NCBI GenBank assembly: GCA_018369555.1 | Contig: JAGZCC010000055.1 | Coordinates: 1 to 16,179 of the forward strand | Length of the DNA stretch: 16,179 bases | From: Thomasclavelia spiroformis | GTDB lineage: Bacteria > Bacillota_I > Bacilli_A > Erysipelotrichales > Coprobacillaceae | Reading direction: 5' to 3' | In this document: positions 1-8,498 of the stretch, one piece after another | Position numbering within the stretch: the first letter of the stretch is position 1 | Layout of the letters: every line of letters starts with the position of its first letter | The notes under the pieces: generated by a model | What the model saw: only the letters and a program-made list of their open reading frames with translations | The model's database searches: none | What the model was told of the DNA's origin: nothing | Made by a program: the position numbers and the translations under genes

Positions 1-205
1 TATCTTCACTGACTGTAAACTTATCTTGAGTCGTTTCATAGTCTACTGGTAATGGAATTAGCTGACGTTCTAAACTAACAGGTTCTTCTACCGCATTAAC
101 TTTTAGTGGAGAAACAACTGAAGCAAGTGGCATTGTAGCTGCAAGTGCTAAAGCCATTGAAACACGTTATGTTTTTTTATTACAAATTTTACTTAGTATT
201 CCCAT
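1..205 (-). pseudogene. 5' end of a secreted protein gene (possible glycoside hydrolase) with a stop codon in its signal peptide; runs off the left edge
   Basis: Reading leftwards from ATG at 205 gives a basic N-terminus (MGILSKICNKKT), then TAA at 167-169. The same frame then continues without a stop to the window edge for about 55 more codons. The continuation is a normal signal-peptide hydrophobic core and Ala-x-Ala-like cleavage site (MALALAATMPLASVV..VNA), then an extracellular-looking stretch containing LIPLPVDYE. That stretch resembles the start of the N-terminal domains of GH84 or GH20 enzymes, but this is a weak inference from a short piece. A GAAAGG ribosome binding site at 215-220 is well spaced for the ATG at 205. 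The in-frame ATG at 157 has no ribosome binding site and would lack the basic n-region. The break is either a real nonsense mutation (one base change from a Lys, Gln or Glu codon) or a sequencing error beside a T7 run. Confidence 0.7.
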
Positions 206-323
206 ACTTTTCATCCTTTCTTTTTTAGGCACATAAATTAAATTGTATATTCCCCCTTTCACTTATTTTGCCTTATATGTAATATTCTAACAACTATATA
301 TTTATTTTTACAGTTAAAAAAAA

Positions 324-351
324 TGTATAATTATTATCCGTTTTTTTACAA
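324..351 (-). promoter_or_regulatory. Possible promoter of the left-edge secreted protein gene
   Basis: On the minus strand a TTGTAA (-35, 346-351) lies 16 bases before TATACA (-10, 324-329). Each box matches four of six consensus bases. The leader to the ATG at 205 would be about 115 bases. In such AT-rich DNA this is only a candidate. The rest of the 206-587 gap shows no gene; it holds this site and the terminator at 493-541. Confidence 0.3.
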
Positions 352-492
352 AACACATTAAATATAACTTTTAAATTTTTATCTAATATTATTTAATCAA
401 CAATTTCACTAAAAAACTTTCAAATAAAATTTATGTAGAACCCGCTGAAAACATGTATAAATAAAAAAATTCTTATCCATTGATTACATGCT

Positions 493-541
493 AAAAAAGG
501 TGGCAATCGGTGTCTATATATTAACACCATATTCCTACCTT
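493..541 (-). terminator. Rho-independent terminator of the PRD regulator gene
   Basis: On the minus strand AAGGT and GGTGT arms pair with ACACC (509-513 with 524-528) and ACCTT (497-501 with 537-541). The interior is imperfect. The hairpin is followed directly by TTTTTT (493-498). It lies about 45 bases after the stop codon of the regulator. Confidence 0.65.
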
Positions 542-587
542 AAATTTCAAAAGTTTATAACATAAACCTTGTAATATATTACTTTTA

Positions 588-2462
588 CTATTTACATGCT
601 AACGATATAATCTCATCATCACTTAAAGTGAAAGTTCCATCTTCACTAAACTTTTTATAAAAATCAAATAACATAAATAATAATGACGTTGGCGTGTCAG
701 CATTAATTTTAATAACAGCACTATCAACATTACGATCTATCATCATTTCTACATAATTAAAATCACTTTTTTGAAATAATGTAATTATTCGATTATTTAA
801 TTGAACATAATTCTTATTAAGACTAATATTATCAACAATTTTAGCAGTATAATTTGTCATACTTTTTAATTTATCCTTTATATCAACCATATGTTCCTCT
901 AAAAACTTACTTACTACATCAATAACTGCTATTTGATCATCATGTTTTAAAAAATCTAACGATACATATAATTCATGTAAATCTACACTGCATTTTTTTT
1001 GATAAATCCCTAATCCATTTAATATAGAAATGTCATCATTATCTAAAACAAGTTTAATTCTTGCCATTTGAATATTTTTATTAAAATATTTAGGAATACT
1101 TTCAGTAAATAAAATTATATCAATATCCTGCCAAGCATCATAAAACGGTAATTCATATTTTGAAATAACATCTTTAACAGATACTTCAAAAAGAGATTCT
1201 AAAACTATTTTCAAACGCTTTCTAGCAAATTTAGATGCCCCACTAATTAATACCACTCTCTTTGTCATGTTACAATTACGACGATACAAACAAGATGCAA
1301 AATGCAATTTCAATAACTCTATATATTTATAATTAGATAAATTTATTATTTTAATTTCCTCGTTACAATACGTCTCAATGACTTCATTTAATGGTTCATC
1401 TAATTTAATTGGATATACATTTATTTCAGACACATCAACTAATGCATCTGTTTTTTTCAAACAACACTTTAAATGTGCATATAATCCTGATAATAACATT
1501 CCATCATTAATAAAAATATCACGATATTTACTTGGAAATCTCTCGATTAAATTAAACATGTATTGAATTACTTTACAATCAAAATTTTCAGTTTCCAAAA
1601 TATCTTGAGTACTAACACTAGAAATAATTTTCATTATTTTAACTCGATTATCATTTGATATAGTTACCCCAATAAAATCTTCTAAATTAACAAATAACTC
1701 ACTATAATCAAATGGTAATATAGTCACATTACGATGTTTATCATTAGGAATCTCAATTTCCATATATATATACCATAACACTAATAATATATTTATAATT
1801 AACCAATATAAATCATCATCTTTAATTAAAATATTATTAACTCTAATAAAATCAGTAACATAAATAACTACATCACGTAATTGACGATTTGGAAAAGTTT
1901 TAATTAGATATTCTGTAATTAAATCTTCTATTTTTTCAAAATGATCTTTATACAAAGCATACTCCATACCCCTAAGTACATTTAAACGAAATTCAAAAAT
2001 ATCTTCAGCTTCCCCTATTAAATAAAAATAATTTATAAAAACTAACTTTAAATTGTATTTAGATAATAATTTTTTCACTTCATTTAAATCATTTTTTATC
2101 GTTACTCTAGTAACATTAACTTTTTTTGAGATTTCATTTAAATTCAAAGCCTCAATATCAAAGGCAATTACAGTTTTCAATAAAGTAATTCTTTGCTCTC
2201 TAGAAAACTTAAATTCACTACCTTGTGTAAGATTAAATTTTTTTAATCTCTCCATGTCATTAATAATAATAAAACCTCTATTATCTGTTTTAATCATTAA
2301 AATATGATCATCAACAAAATTATCATTAATTCTATCAATGTCATATCTAACCTGTCGAAGAGTTATTTCTAATACATCAGCAATTTCTTTTAAATCTCGA
2401 CATTTTGATGTAATAAGCAATTCAATAATTCTATTCATTCTACTCGTTACTTCTTTTGTCAT
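588..2462 (-). CDS. PRD-domain transcriptional regulator of the BglG/Mga type with degenerate EIIB domain
   Basis: The 624-residue protein has the layout of PTS-linked PRD regulators. An N-terminal winged HTH lies at about 8-60 and a second Mga-like HTH at about 85-150. Two PRD-like regions follow, at about 185-290 and 295-395. The second keeps the DxxLLxGLxxHLK pattern with His330; the equivalent histidine is not visible in the first, which reads LIINILLVLWYIY. A region at about 401-470 aligns by pattern with PTS EIIB domains (VVLISGASKFARKRL, then DIDIILFTES), but the phosphorylatable Cys is replaced. The C-terminal 120 residues are not recognised. ATG 2462 has an AGGGGA site eight bases upstream and a strong promoter. 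The gene sits between two secreted-enzyme genes with no PTS genes nearby, so it probably controls a secreted glycan-degradation locus. Whether it acts as activator or antiterminator cannot be read; no RAT-type hairpin was recognised. Confidence 0.85.
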   Translation of the reverse strand: MTKEVTSRMNRIIELLITSKCRDLKEIADVLEITLRQVRYDIDRINDNFVDDHILMIKTDNRGFIIINDMERLKKFNLTQGSEFKFSREQRITLLKTVIAFDIEALNLNEISKKVNVTRVTIKNDLNEVKKLLSKYNLKLVFINYFYLIGEAEDIFEFRLNVLRGMEYALYKDHFEKIEDLITEYLIKTFPNRQLRDVVIYVTDFIRVNNILIKDDDLYWLIINILLVLWYIYMEIEIPNDKHRNVTILPFDYSELFVNLEDFIGVTISNDNRVKIMKIISSVSTQDILETENFDCKVIQYMFNLIERFPSKYRDIFINDGMLLSGLYAHLKCCLKKTDALVDVSEINVYPIKLDEPLNEVIETYCNEEIKIINLSNYKYIELLKLHFASCLYRRNCNMTKRVVLISGASKFARKRLKIVLESLFEVSVKDVISKYELPFYDAWQDIDIILFTESIPKYFNKNIQMARIKLVLDNDDISILNGLGIYQKKCSVDLHELYVSLDFLKHDDQIAVIDVVSKFLEEHMVDIKDKLKSMTNYTAKIVDNISLNKNYVQLNNRIITLFQKSDFNYVEMMIDRNVDSAVIKINADTPTSLLFMLFDFYKKFSEDGTFTLSDDEIISLACK

Positions 2463-2498
2463 ACTTCATTTCCCCTAGATTTAGTATTTCCTGCAAAA

Positions 2499-2527
2499 AT
2501 CATAACATAAATTTCATATTCAGACAA
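2499..2527 (-). promoter_or_regulatory. SigA-type promoter of the PRD regulator
   Basis: TTGTCT (2522-2527), a 17-base spacer, then TATGAT (2499-2504) preceded by TG as in an extended -10. Transcription would start about 30 bases before the ATG at 2462. Confidence 0.65.
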
Positions 2528-2541
2528 TATTATAACCAAGT

Positions 2542-2585
2542 AAAAAAAGACGCTTATTTTCTAAGAAAATAACCGCCTTTTTTTA
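2542..2585 (-). terminator. Terminator of the GH20 gene
   Basis: The stem TTATTTTC/GAAAATAA has a TTA loop and is extended by an imperfect GC-containing base. It is flanked by A7 on one side and T7 on the other. It begins directly after the stop codon at 2586-2588 and could work in both directions. It separates the GH20 gene from the regulator promoter. Confidence 0.75.
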
Positions 2586-5500
2586 TTAATCTTCTTTTCT
2601 TCTTAATAATGCATATCCAGTAACACTTAATAAAGCAATTCCTGCAAATATTCCTACTAAGCTTTCATCACCTGTTTTTACACTTACTGTTGTATCGCCA
2701 TTATTTACTGGTGTTTTTACTGTTTGTAAGTTAGCGATTGCTTTTGCAAGAACATCTTTTGCATTATCTACTTCAACTTGTGTTGCATTTGGATTAGCAA
2801 ATACTGCTTTAGCTTCATTTAAGGCTTTTGTTAATCCATCAAATGTTACTTTGGTATAATTTGCACTTTCTAATCCTTCTGCTTTATTGATTAAGTCTTC
2901 TAATAAACTCTTATCTGGAATTAATCTTAACTTCAAGAAAGCTGTGACTAATTCTTTGTATGCATTATTTACTTCTTCTTGCATTGCGTTTTCATCGTTA
3001 TATACAGTATTTGCTTCAGTTAATTCTGTTTCAAATGCACTCCATGAAGTTTCTGTATATTTAGTTGAATCTAGTCCTGTAACTTTATCGATAAATGCTT
3101 TTAAGGCTGTTTTATCACCTTTGAGGAATTCTAATTTTTGCATGATACTTGCAAGTCTGTCAAATGCTTTATTTACTTTATCTTGAGTTGCACTGGCATT
3201 ATTGTAAACTTCATTAGCTTCATCTCTTGCTGCCTTGAATTCATTAACTACTACTGGTACAACATTAGCTAAATCTTTATCAGTAATTGCATTAGCTAAA
3301 TCTAGGGCAATCTTTAAAGCTGTTTTATCAGTTTCAACAGCACCTGATTCTTCCATTGCTTCAATAGCCGCATCAAGTTTAGCAGTCATTTCATCAATCA
3401 TTCCTTGATCAATAGCCAAAATTAATACTTCACGAGCCTCTTCTAATGTTTCCTTTAATGTAGCAACTGATTCAGAAGTATAGCTAGAACTATCTTCTAA
3501 GATAATTTCTGCAACTTCTATAGATTCTGACAATGCTCTAGTATTTAAAATAACTTCTTCTTTTGTATAAATTGGAGAAACTTCTGCAGCACTTGCAAAT
3601 CCGCCAACTCCTTCAAGTGCAGTTAAACGAATATATTTTGCATTTACTGGATCAAATTCAACAGTTTTTAATTTAGCATCTCTTGCCCAATCACCTGCAG
3701 CAACTTCAGTGAATTCTTCTCCATCTGTACTTACTTCAATTTTATACTTAGTAATATATCCATTTGTACCACTTTGTCTTGGTAAATAATTATATCCTTT
3801 AATTTCACGAGCTTTTGCTAATTCTAGAGTAATGCTTTGTGGTAATTTATCAGAACCATCCCATTTAGTATGCCACATTGTATCTGGATTACCATCAATT
3901 GCATTACTTGCTTTATCTTGTGATTGTTCAGAAGTAGCATAAGCTTTTGTAGTTATTTTTTCTTTTGAAACTTGTACATCATCAATTTCTCCGATGAATG
4001 CATTTGTCTTACTTCCAATACGTTCTAGTGGAATAATTAATGTTGACCATTTTCCACCAGTTGCACTCTTAGATAATTCATCTACAAATTCATCATTAAC
4101 ATATAATAATGTTCTTGCAAATTCAGTTTCTAATTTAATTTTTACCCATTCATCTTTAGGTAATTCATAATTAAATGAATAATCACGACCCTCTCTAGAG
4201 AATCCAAACTTACCAGTGTCTCTTTGCACTGCTTTAATAGCACCATTTTCTGATTCAAATAAAATTTGTTCATCATCACCAGAATTACTATCACGTTTTA
4301 TCCAGAATTCTAGATAAGAATTTAATCCTAAGTCTTCTAGAGGAGTTTCAACATAACTAGTTTCACCTTTTAATGACATTGCATTACGGTTTTTACCTTC
4401 TTCATAGCTAATATTTTCTTGTGCTACCATGTTGAATTCATTACCTGATTTATCTAATCCTCTATCATTATTGAAGTTATAATCTAATACTTGACTTCCT
4501 TTAGTTTCAACTTCATATGTTGGATTAGAATTTGGTGCATATTTGATTTTTTCAGTTAATTTATTTAAATCATTTACTGAATAATCTTTAATATCTCCCC
4601 ATAATTTAGCAGAGAATGTTGGTAAAATATGGAAGATACGATCAAATACTTCTACATCACTAGTACCATTATCATTAGATGGACCTGTTTTGTCATTCCA
4701 TACATGGAATGTTGATCCTAACATTTGATCATCACCAACTGGAATTGTAAAGTTTCCAACTTTATTAGGTTTCCAAGATGAATGAATGTGATTTTGATTT
4801 AAATAATCATAATAGTATCCTGCACCAGGTACAATATATAAATCTCCATCATTTGAGTTAATACATTTATAACCCTTTTCATACATTTCACGAGGATTTG
4901 CATATCCTACATACCATAAATTCATTTGTACACCATCTACAGTAATTGGTGTTGTTCCTTCATTTTCAGTTTGACTTCCCCATACACGTGGTGTATAACC
5001 TTGTTCATCTCGAATGAATTTTAAAAGTTCATCTTGGTATTTTCTAAATGCTTCTTTATTACCACGTTTATATTCATCTGTACCAATTTGAATTACAGTT
5101 CCTTTAGGAAATACAGGGTTATCTCCACTTGTATATTCTGCAAATACGCTCTTAATAAATTCTAATGTTTCTGGATTTTCTACATCCAAATATTCATTAC
5201 TATCAGCACGAGCTAAATCTGGTCTAGCTCTAACAAATGCTCCAGAATGACCTGGACTATCGAATTCAGGAACAATTTCAACTCCTACTTCTCTAGAGTT
5301 AAGGATAAAGTTTCTAAATTCATCTTTTGTATAATATAAATCTGTATTAGTAAGATTTGGTACATCTGATTCTAGACGGAACGCTGAATAATCAGGTGTT
5401 TTTTTATCATCCAATTTACCAAAGCAGTTATCATTTAAATGTACATGGAAGTTATTTAACTTATACCATGACATAGTTTTTACTAATTCTTCTAAGAAAT

Positions 5501-7214
5501 CCATTTGGAATGATTTTCTTGCAACATCCAACATAAGACCCCTGACTTCATATTTTGGATAATCTTTAGTAATACCTTTTGGAATTTGATTTCCTGTTTG
5601 TTTTAATACTTGTAAAATTGTTCTAGTAGCCCAATATGCTCCTGTATTTTCAGTAGCTTTAATAGTTACATAGTTATCAATATCTAAAACATATGTTTCT
5701 TTATCTAATGTTTCTTTACTTGTTGTAAAATAGAAATCACCAGCTTTTGGTTCAGTTCCAATTACAACAGGGATATTTTTATCTAAAATATCTAAATAAT
5801 CAGCTGCAAATTTATCTGCGGTATCTTCAAATTGACTAACAGCTGGATCAACAACGATTCTGCTATTGTCATTAATTTCGAATACTCCTGTTTCTCCATA
5901 CCATTGTTGTAATTCTGGAATTACTTTAGGTTTAGCATTTTGTGAATTTGCTTCATCATAAATACCTGGAATAGTTACATTAATTGCAGGTGATATAGCC
6001 TTTTCTCCAGTTTCAATTTCTGTAACTTCAAAATTCAATTCAACATTTTGTGTTGTAAGTGGTTTTGAAACTGTCATATCACGAGCCAAAATCTGTTCAT
6101 AATCAGCACCTACAAAACTAATTTCATAACCAGTAGGAACTGTTGGCATAATTAATTTACTTTCATCTTCAGTTAATTCAGCAGATGTAATACTAGCAGC
6201 AATATCATCTACAGTAACTACATCTTCTGGTTCAATAACTAATTCTTTATCATACATTTGTACTTCATACAATGAAACTGTAGGATAATTCATAGGTGAA
6301 CCATCTTCTAGAGGTGAATCATCAAAGAAATCATTAATTACTAATCTAACTTTTGTTGTGGTATAACCTTCAGTTAAGTTAATTTTTTGCACAAATGAAG
6401 TTGGTTGAGTACCAGTATAAACTGTTTTCCATTCACCATTATCATCCACTTGAATTTGGAAAGCTTTGGCATTACATCTTTCCCAGCGTAAAATCATTGA
6501 TTTTAATTCTTTTGCTTCTTCAAATGTATAAGTTAATGCTTTATCACCATGTTCATAGTTACTTGCCCAACGAGTTTTTAAATTATTATCGTTTGTGTTT
6601 TCACCACCAAAAGAAGCAATTTCACTATCGCTGGCTTTAACAGTTCCTTCATCTGCAAAGTTAACATATTCTTCGTCACCATAAATACCTATTTCATACA
6701 TTGAAACACTTGGATATGCTCCAGAAATTAATGAATCAACTGTAACTTTAACATATCTTGCAGTTACTGCTTCTTTTAAAGTTACTGTAGTATCTTGATT
6801 ATGTCCTCCTATTTTATCTTCTGATGTATAAATAGTTGTATAGTTACTATCATCATTTGATACATCAACATGAAAAGATCTTACCTTTTCATTTTCAAAT
6901 GCAAGTAACAATTCTTTAAATGTTTTTTCTTCATTCAAATCAATTTTTGCCCATCCTGGAGCTCCTGCTTCACTAGACCAACGTGATTGTTCTGGTTTAG
7001 ATGCATCACGATTGATAATTCCATCATTCAATTTATCAGGTCCCCAATAAGAAATAGGCGAAGCTGATGCACTTGCTTTTCCATCTAATGCATAGTTCAT
7101 CAATTCAGTAAAATCAGTTCCACCTTCAGCGGCTTTTACTGGACATAAAGGTGCAGCAAGAGTAGCCACCATAGATAAAGCTAATAATGTTTTCCCAAAT
7201 TTTGCTTTTCTCAT
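2586..7214 (-). CDS. Cell-wall-anchored GH20 beta-N-acetylhexosaminidase / lacto-N-biosidase-like enzyme with CBM32, LamG and FIVAR modules
   Basis: The enzyme has 1542 residues. It starts with a signal peptide (basic start, hydrophobic core, cleavage near VKA-A, residues 27-29). Two discoidin/CBM32-like modules follow (about 38-180 and 183-323). A GH20b-type domain (about 430-550) precedes the GH20 catalytic barrel (about 556-890), which begins YEVRGLMLDVARKSF. The HVHLND motif is at 590-595, and the substrate-assisted Asp-Glu pair is D713-E714 in IGTDEY, where many hexosaminidases have GGDE. Then come a LamG-like module (908-1084), a third CBM32 (1087-1215) and four FIVAR repeats (1218-1500). 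A VKTGD sorting signal (1512-1516), a membrane helix and RRKED end the protein. It should remove terminal N-acetylhexosamine, or release lacto-N-biose, from mucin or milk-type glycans outside the cell. ATG 7214 has an AAAGGGG site. The exact linkage specificity is not readable. Confidence 0.93.
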   Translation of the reverse strand: MRKAKFGKTLLALSMVATLAAPLCPVKAAEGGTDFTELMNYALDGKASASASPISYWGPDKLNDGIINRDASKPEQSRWSSEAGAPGWAKIDLNEEKTFKELLLAFENEKVRSFHVDVSNDDSNYTTIYTSEDKIGGHNQDTTVTLKEAVTARYVKVTVDSLISGAYPSVSMYEIGIYGDEEYVNFADEGTVKASDSEIASFGGENTNDNNLKTRWASNYEHGDKALTYTFEEAKELKSMILRWERCNAKAFQIQVDDNGEWKTVYTGTQPTSFVQKINLTEGYTTTKVRLVINDFFDDSPLEDGSPMNYPTVSLYEVQMYDKELVIEPEDVVTVDDIAASITSAELTEDESKLIMPTVPTGYEISFVGADYEQILARDMTVSKPLTTQNVELNFEVTEIETGEKAISPAINVTIPGIYDEANSQNAKPKVIPELQQWYGETGVFEINDNSRIVVDPAVSQFEDTADKFAADYLDILDKNIPVVIGTEPKAGDFYFTTSKETLDKETYVLDIDNYVTIKATENTGAYWATRTILQVLKQTGNQIPKGITKDYPKYEVRGLMLDVARKSFQMDFLEELVKTMSWYKLNNFHVHLNDNCFGKLDDKKTPDYSAFRLESDVPNLTNTDLYYTKDEFRNFILNSREVGVEIVPEFDSPGHSGAFVRARPDLARADSNEYLDVENPETLEFIKSVFAEYTSGDNPVFPKGTVIQIGTDEYKRGNKEAFRKYQDELLKFIRDEQGYTPRVWGSQTENEGTTPITVDGVQMNLWYVGYANPREMYEKGYKCINSNDGDLYIVPGAGYYYDYLNQNHIHSSWKPNKVGNFTIPVGDDQMLGSTFHVWNDKTGPSNDNGTSDVEVFDRIFHILPTFSAKLWGDIKDYSVNDLNKLTEKIKYAPNSNPTYEVETKGSQVLDYNFNNDRGLDKSGNEFNMVAQENISYEEGKNRNAMSLKGETSYVETPLEDLGLNSYLEFWIKRDSNSGDDEQILFESENGAIKAVQRDTGKFGFSREGRDYSFNYELPKDEWVKIKLETEFARTLLYVNDEFVDELSKSATGGKWSTLIIPLERIGSKTNAFIGEIDDVQVSKEKITTKAYATSEQSQDKASNAIDGNPDTMWHTKWDGSDKLPQSITLELAKAREIKGYNYLPRQSGTNGYITKYKIEVSTDGEEFTEVAAGDWARDAKLKTVEFDPVNAKYIRLTALEGVGGFASAAEVSPIYTKEEVILNTRALSESIEVAEIILEDSSSYTSESVATLKETLEEAREVLILAIDQGMIDEMTAKLDAAIEAMEESGAVETDKTALKIALDLANAITDKDLANVVPVVVNEFKAARDEANEVYNNASATQDKVNKAFDRLASIMQKLEFLKGDKTALKAFIDKVTGLDSTKYTETSWSAFETELTEANTVYNDENAMQEEVNNAYKELVTAFLKLRLIPDKSLLEDLINKAEGLESANYTKVTFDGLTKALNEAKAVFANPNATQVEVDNAKDVLAKAIANLQTVKTPVNNGDTTVSVKTGDESLVGIFAGIALLSVTGYALLRRKED

Positions 7215-7251
7215 ATTTTCCCCTTTCCTTTTGTTAGTGCTATAAAAAACA

Positions 7252-7260
7252 ATCCTCCTT
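7252..7260 (-). promoter_or_regulatory. Second, consensus Shine-Dalgarno site in the GH20 leader
   Basis: AAGGAGGAT lies about 38 bases upstream of the GH20 ATG, besides the AAAGGGG site that fits that start. A TTG 1 base after it opens a 13-codon frame whose TGA overlaps the GH20 ATG. The spacing is too short for a convincing leader peptide. It may be a standby site. Confidence 0.3.
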
Positions 7261-7289
7261 TCTTTAAACCATAGCTTTCCAACAAAATC

Positions 7290-7319
7290 ATTATATTATA
7301 TATTTTATCAGTACTTAAA
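7290..7319 (-). promoter_or_regulatory. Likely promoter of the GH20 gene
   Basis: A perfect TATAAT (7290-7295) lies 18 bases after a weak -35 box TTTAAG (7314-7319). A weak -35 suits a gene that needs an activator. The 10-base string GGAAAGCTAT occurs just downstream (7271-7280) and again upstream (7388-7397). Confidence 0.45.
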
Positions 7320-7586
7320 TTTATTTAACAGATAAAAAAAGCGAAAAAAAATTTTACGTTATTTTTCAAAAAGTATTTAAAAAATCAATAGCTTTCCCTA
7401 TATATAAATACACTAAATTATAAAAAACTAATATCCTCCTTAATTTAAAAAATTACATCCACAATCTTCAAATTATTAATATCATCATTTACAAAATATA
7501 TTAATCTTTAAGCATATCTATTTTATTTAATAAATATCTCAAATCATTACCAAGATCAAACAAATCACAATAATTCCAAATTATAT

Positions 7587-7620
7587 TTAAAAAGATAGGA
7601 TTCTCACTGAATCCTATCTT
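7587..7620 (-). terminator. Terminator of the gpmI operon
   Basis: A perfect 12-bp stem (AAGATAGGATTC with GAATCCTATCTT, 7592-7603 and 7609-7620) has a 5-base loop and is followed on the minus strand by TTTTTAAA. It starts seven bases after the stop codon of the zinc-ribbon gene. Confidence 0.9.
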
Positions 7621-7626
7621 AAACAA

Positions 7627-8490
7627 TTAAATAAATTTATCTAAATTAACTTTAGTTTTACAAGTAAGTCTAAAACGATAACCCTCATTACCCGATAATA
7701 TTCGCATCGATGTTTTAGAATTATCATCACTACCACTAACACCTAAGCCATAATTACCTAAACTATCACTACGTTCATTAAAACTGTTTTCAAAATCATT
7801 AATTTTTTTACTAGCTTCATCAAAACTTTTATACTCTTGATTATCATTAACTAATAAAACAAGTTCCTTAAACAACGGATAACTATCTTCTTTGATTTTC
7901 ATTGCTTCAAAATCTGGTAGTCCATTAGTATTTTGATTAACAATAACATTATTCGTTCTACCAGATAAATCATAATTAAGTTCTAATGATATGTCAGTAT
8001 TATCTAATTTTAATGTATATACCAATTCACTATAAATATTATTTTGATCAGTAACATAAAAATTATAATCTTTTTTTAATTTAACATCATTGTATTTATT
8101 AACAACAGCTTCCAAATCATTTTCAAAACTCTTAATTTTTTTTACATACTTATCACTATTAGTAATCAATTTATCAAAATCATCCAATGAACCAAAATAA
8201 TATTCAGTTTTCTCTTGAGTGATATTAGCTTTATTTAAAGTTCCTAAGGTAATCGCTTTTCTAGGCGCACTAAGAACTGTTTCATTTACTTGTTCATTTA
8301 ATGCACTCCCAAATAAAAATGTTGATAGCATTGGTGAAAAAATTAAAAATAAAGCTAAAATGATATACATTGTATTAGAATAACTTGTTCTTTTCATTGG
8401 TTTATAGCCTTTTTCTAAAGATTTACCACAATGCGGACATACTTTAGCGCTATCAGGAATCTTCTTTTTACAATATGGACATTGTTTCAT
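7627..8490 (-). CDS. Zinc-ribbon membrane protein with an extracytoplasmic domain, function unknown
   Basis: The 287-residue protein starts with a zinc-ribbon made by Cys4-x2-Cys7 and Cys18-x2-Cys21. A basic linker and a single membrane helix (about 40-61) follow. The remaining 225 residues are hydrophilic and probably outside the cell. They contain helical Lys/Glu/Asn-rich stretches and no motif I recognise. Zinc-ribbon plus one helix is a common layout for envelope proteins of unknown role in Bacillota. The start at 8490 has an AGGTGA site and lies 8 bases after the stop of the lipoprotein gene. It is therefore the last gene of the gpmI operon, followed by a strong terminator. Its role is not known; its neighbours suggest an envelope or redox link rather than glycolysis. 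Confidence 0.8.
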   Translation of the reverse strand: MKQCPYCKKKIPDSAKVCPHCGKSLEKGYKPMKRTSYSNTMYIILALFLIFSPMLSTFLFGSALNEQVNETVLSAPRKAITLGTLNKANITQEKTEYYFGSLDDFDKLITNSDKYVKKIKSFENDLEAVVNKYNDVKLKKDYNFYVTDQNNIYSELVYTLKLDNTDISLELNYDLSGRTNNVIVNQNTNGLPDFEAMKIKEDSYPLFKELVLLVNDNQEYKSFDEASKKINDFENSFNERSDSLGNYGLGVSGSDDNSKTSMRILSGNEGYRFRLTCKTKVNLDKFI

Positions 8491-8498
8491 TTAATCAC

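Larger units (their letters stand above)
7241..7441 (-). repeat. Two short repeated motifs around the GH20 promoter
   Basis: On the minus strand AAGGAGGAT, a few bases, then GTTTTTTATA occurs at 7419-7441 and 7241-7260. GGAAAGCTAT occurs at 7388-7397 and 7271-7280. The pairs are 181 and 117 bases apart, so this is not one simple tandem duplication. Otherwise the 7215-7586 gap holds only the promoter; no gene is seen. Confidence 0.5.

Noticed and set aside
7213..7253. 13-codon leader frame (TTG start) overlapping the GH20 start codon
   Set aside because: The TTG is only one base from the Shine-Dalgarno sequence, and the peptide has no regulatory codon run.
7501..7626. About 40 open codons directly after the zinc-ribbon gene stop, in the same frame, ending at TAA 7501-7503
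   Set aside because: The stretch runs through a perfect terminator hairpin, has no start codon with a ribosome site, and is short enough to be chance.
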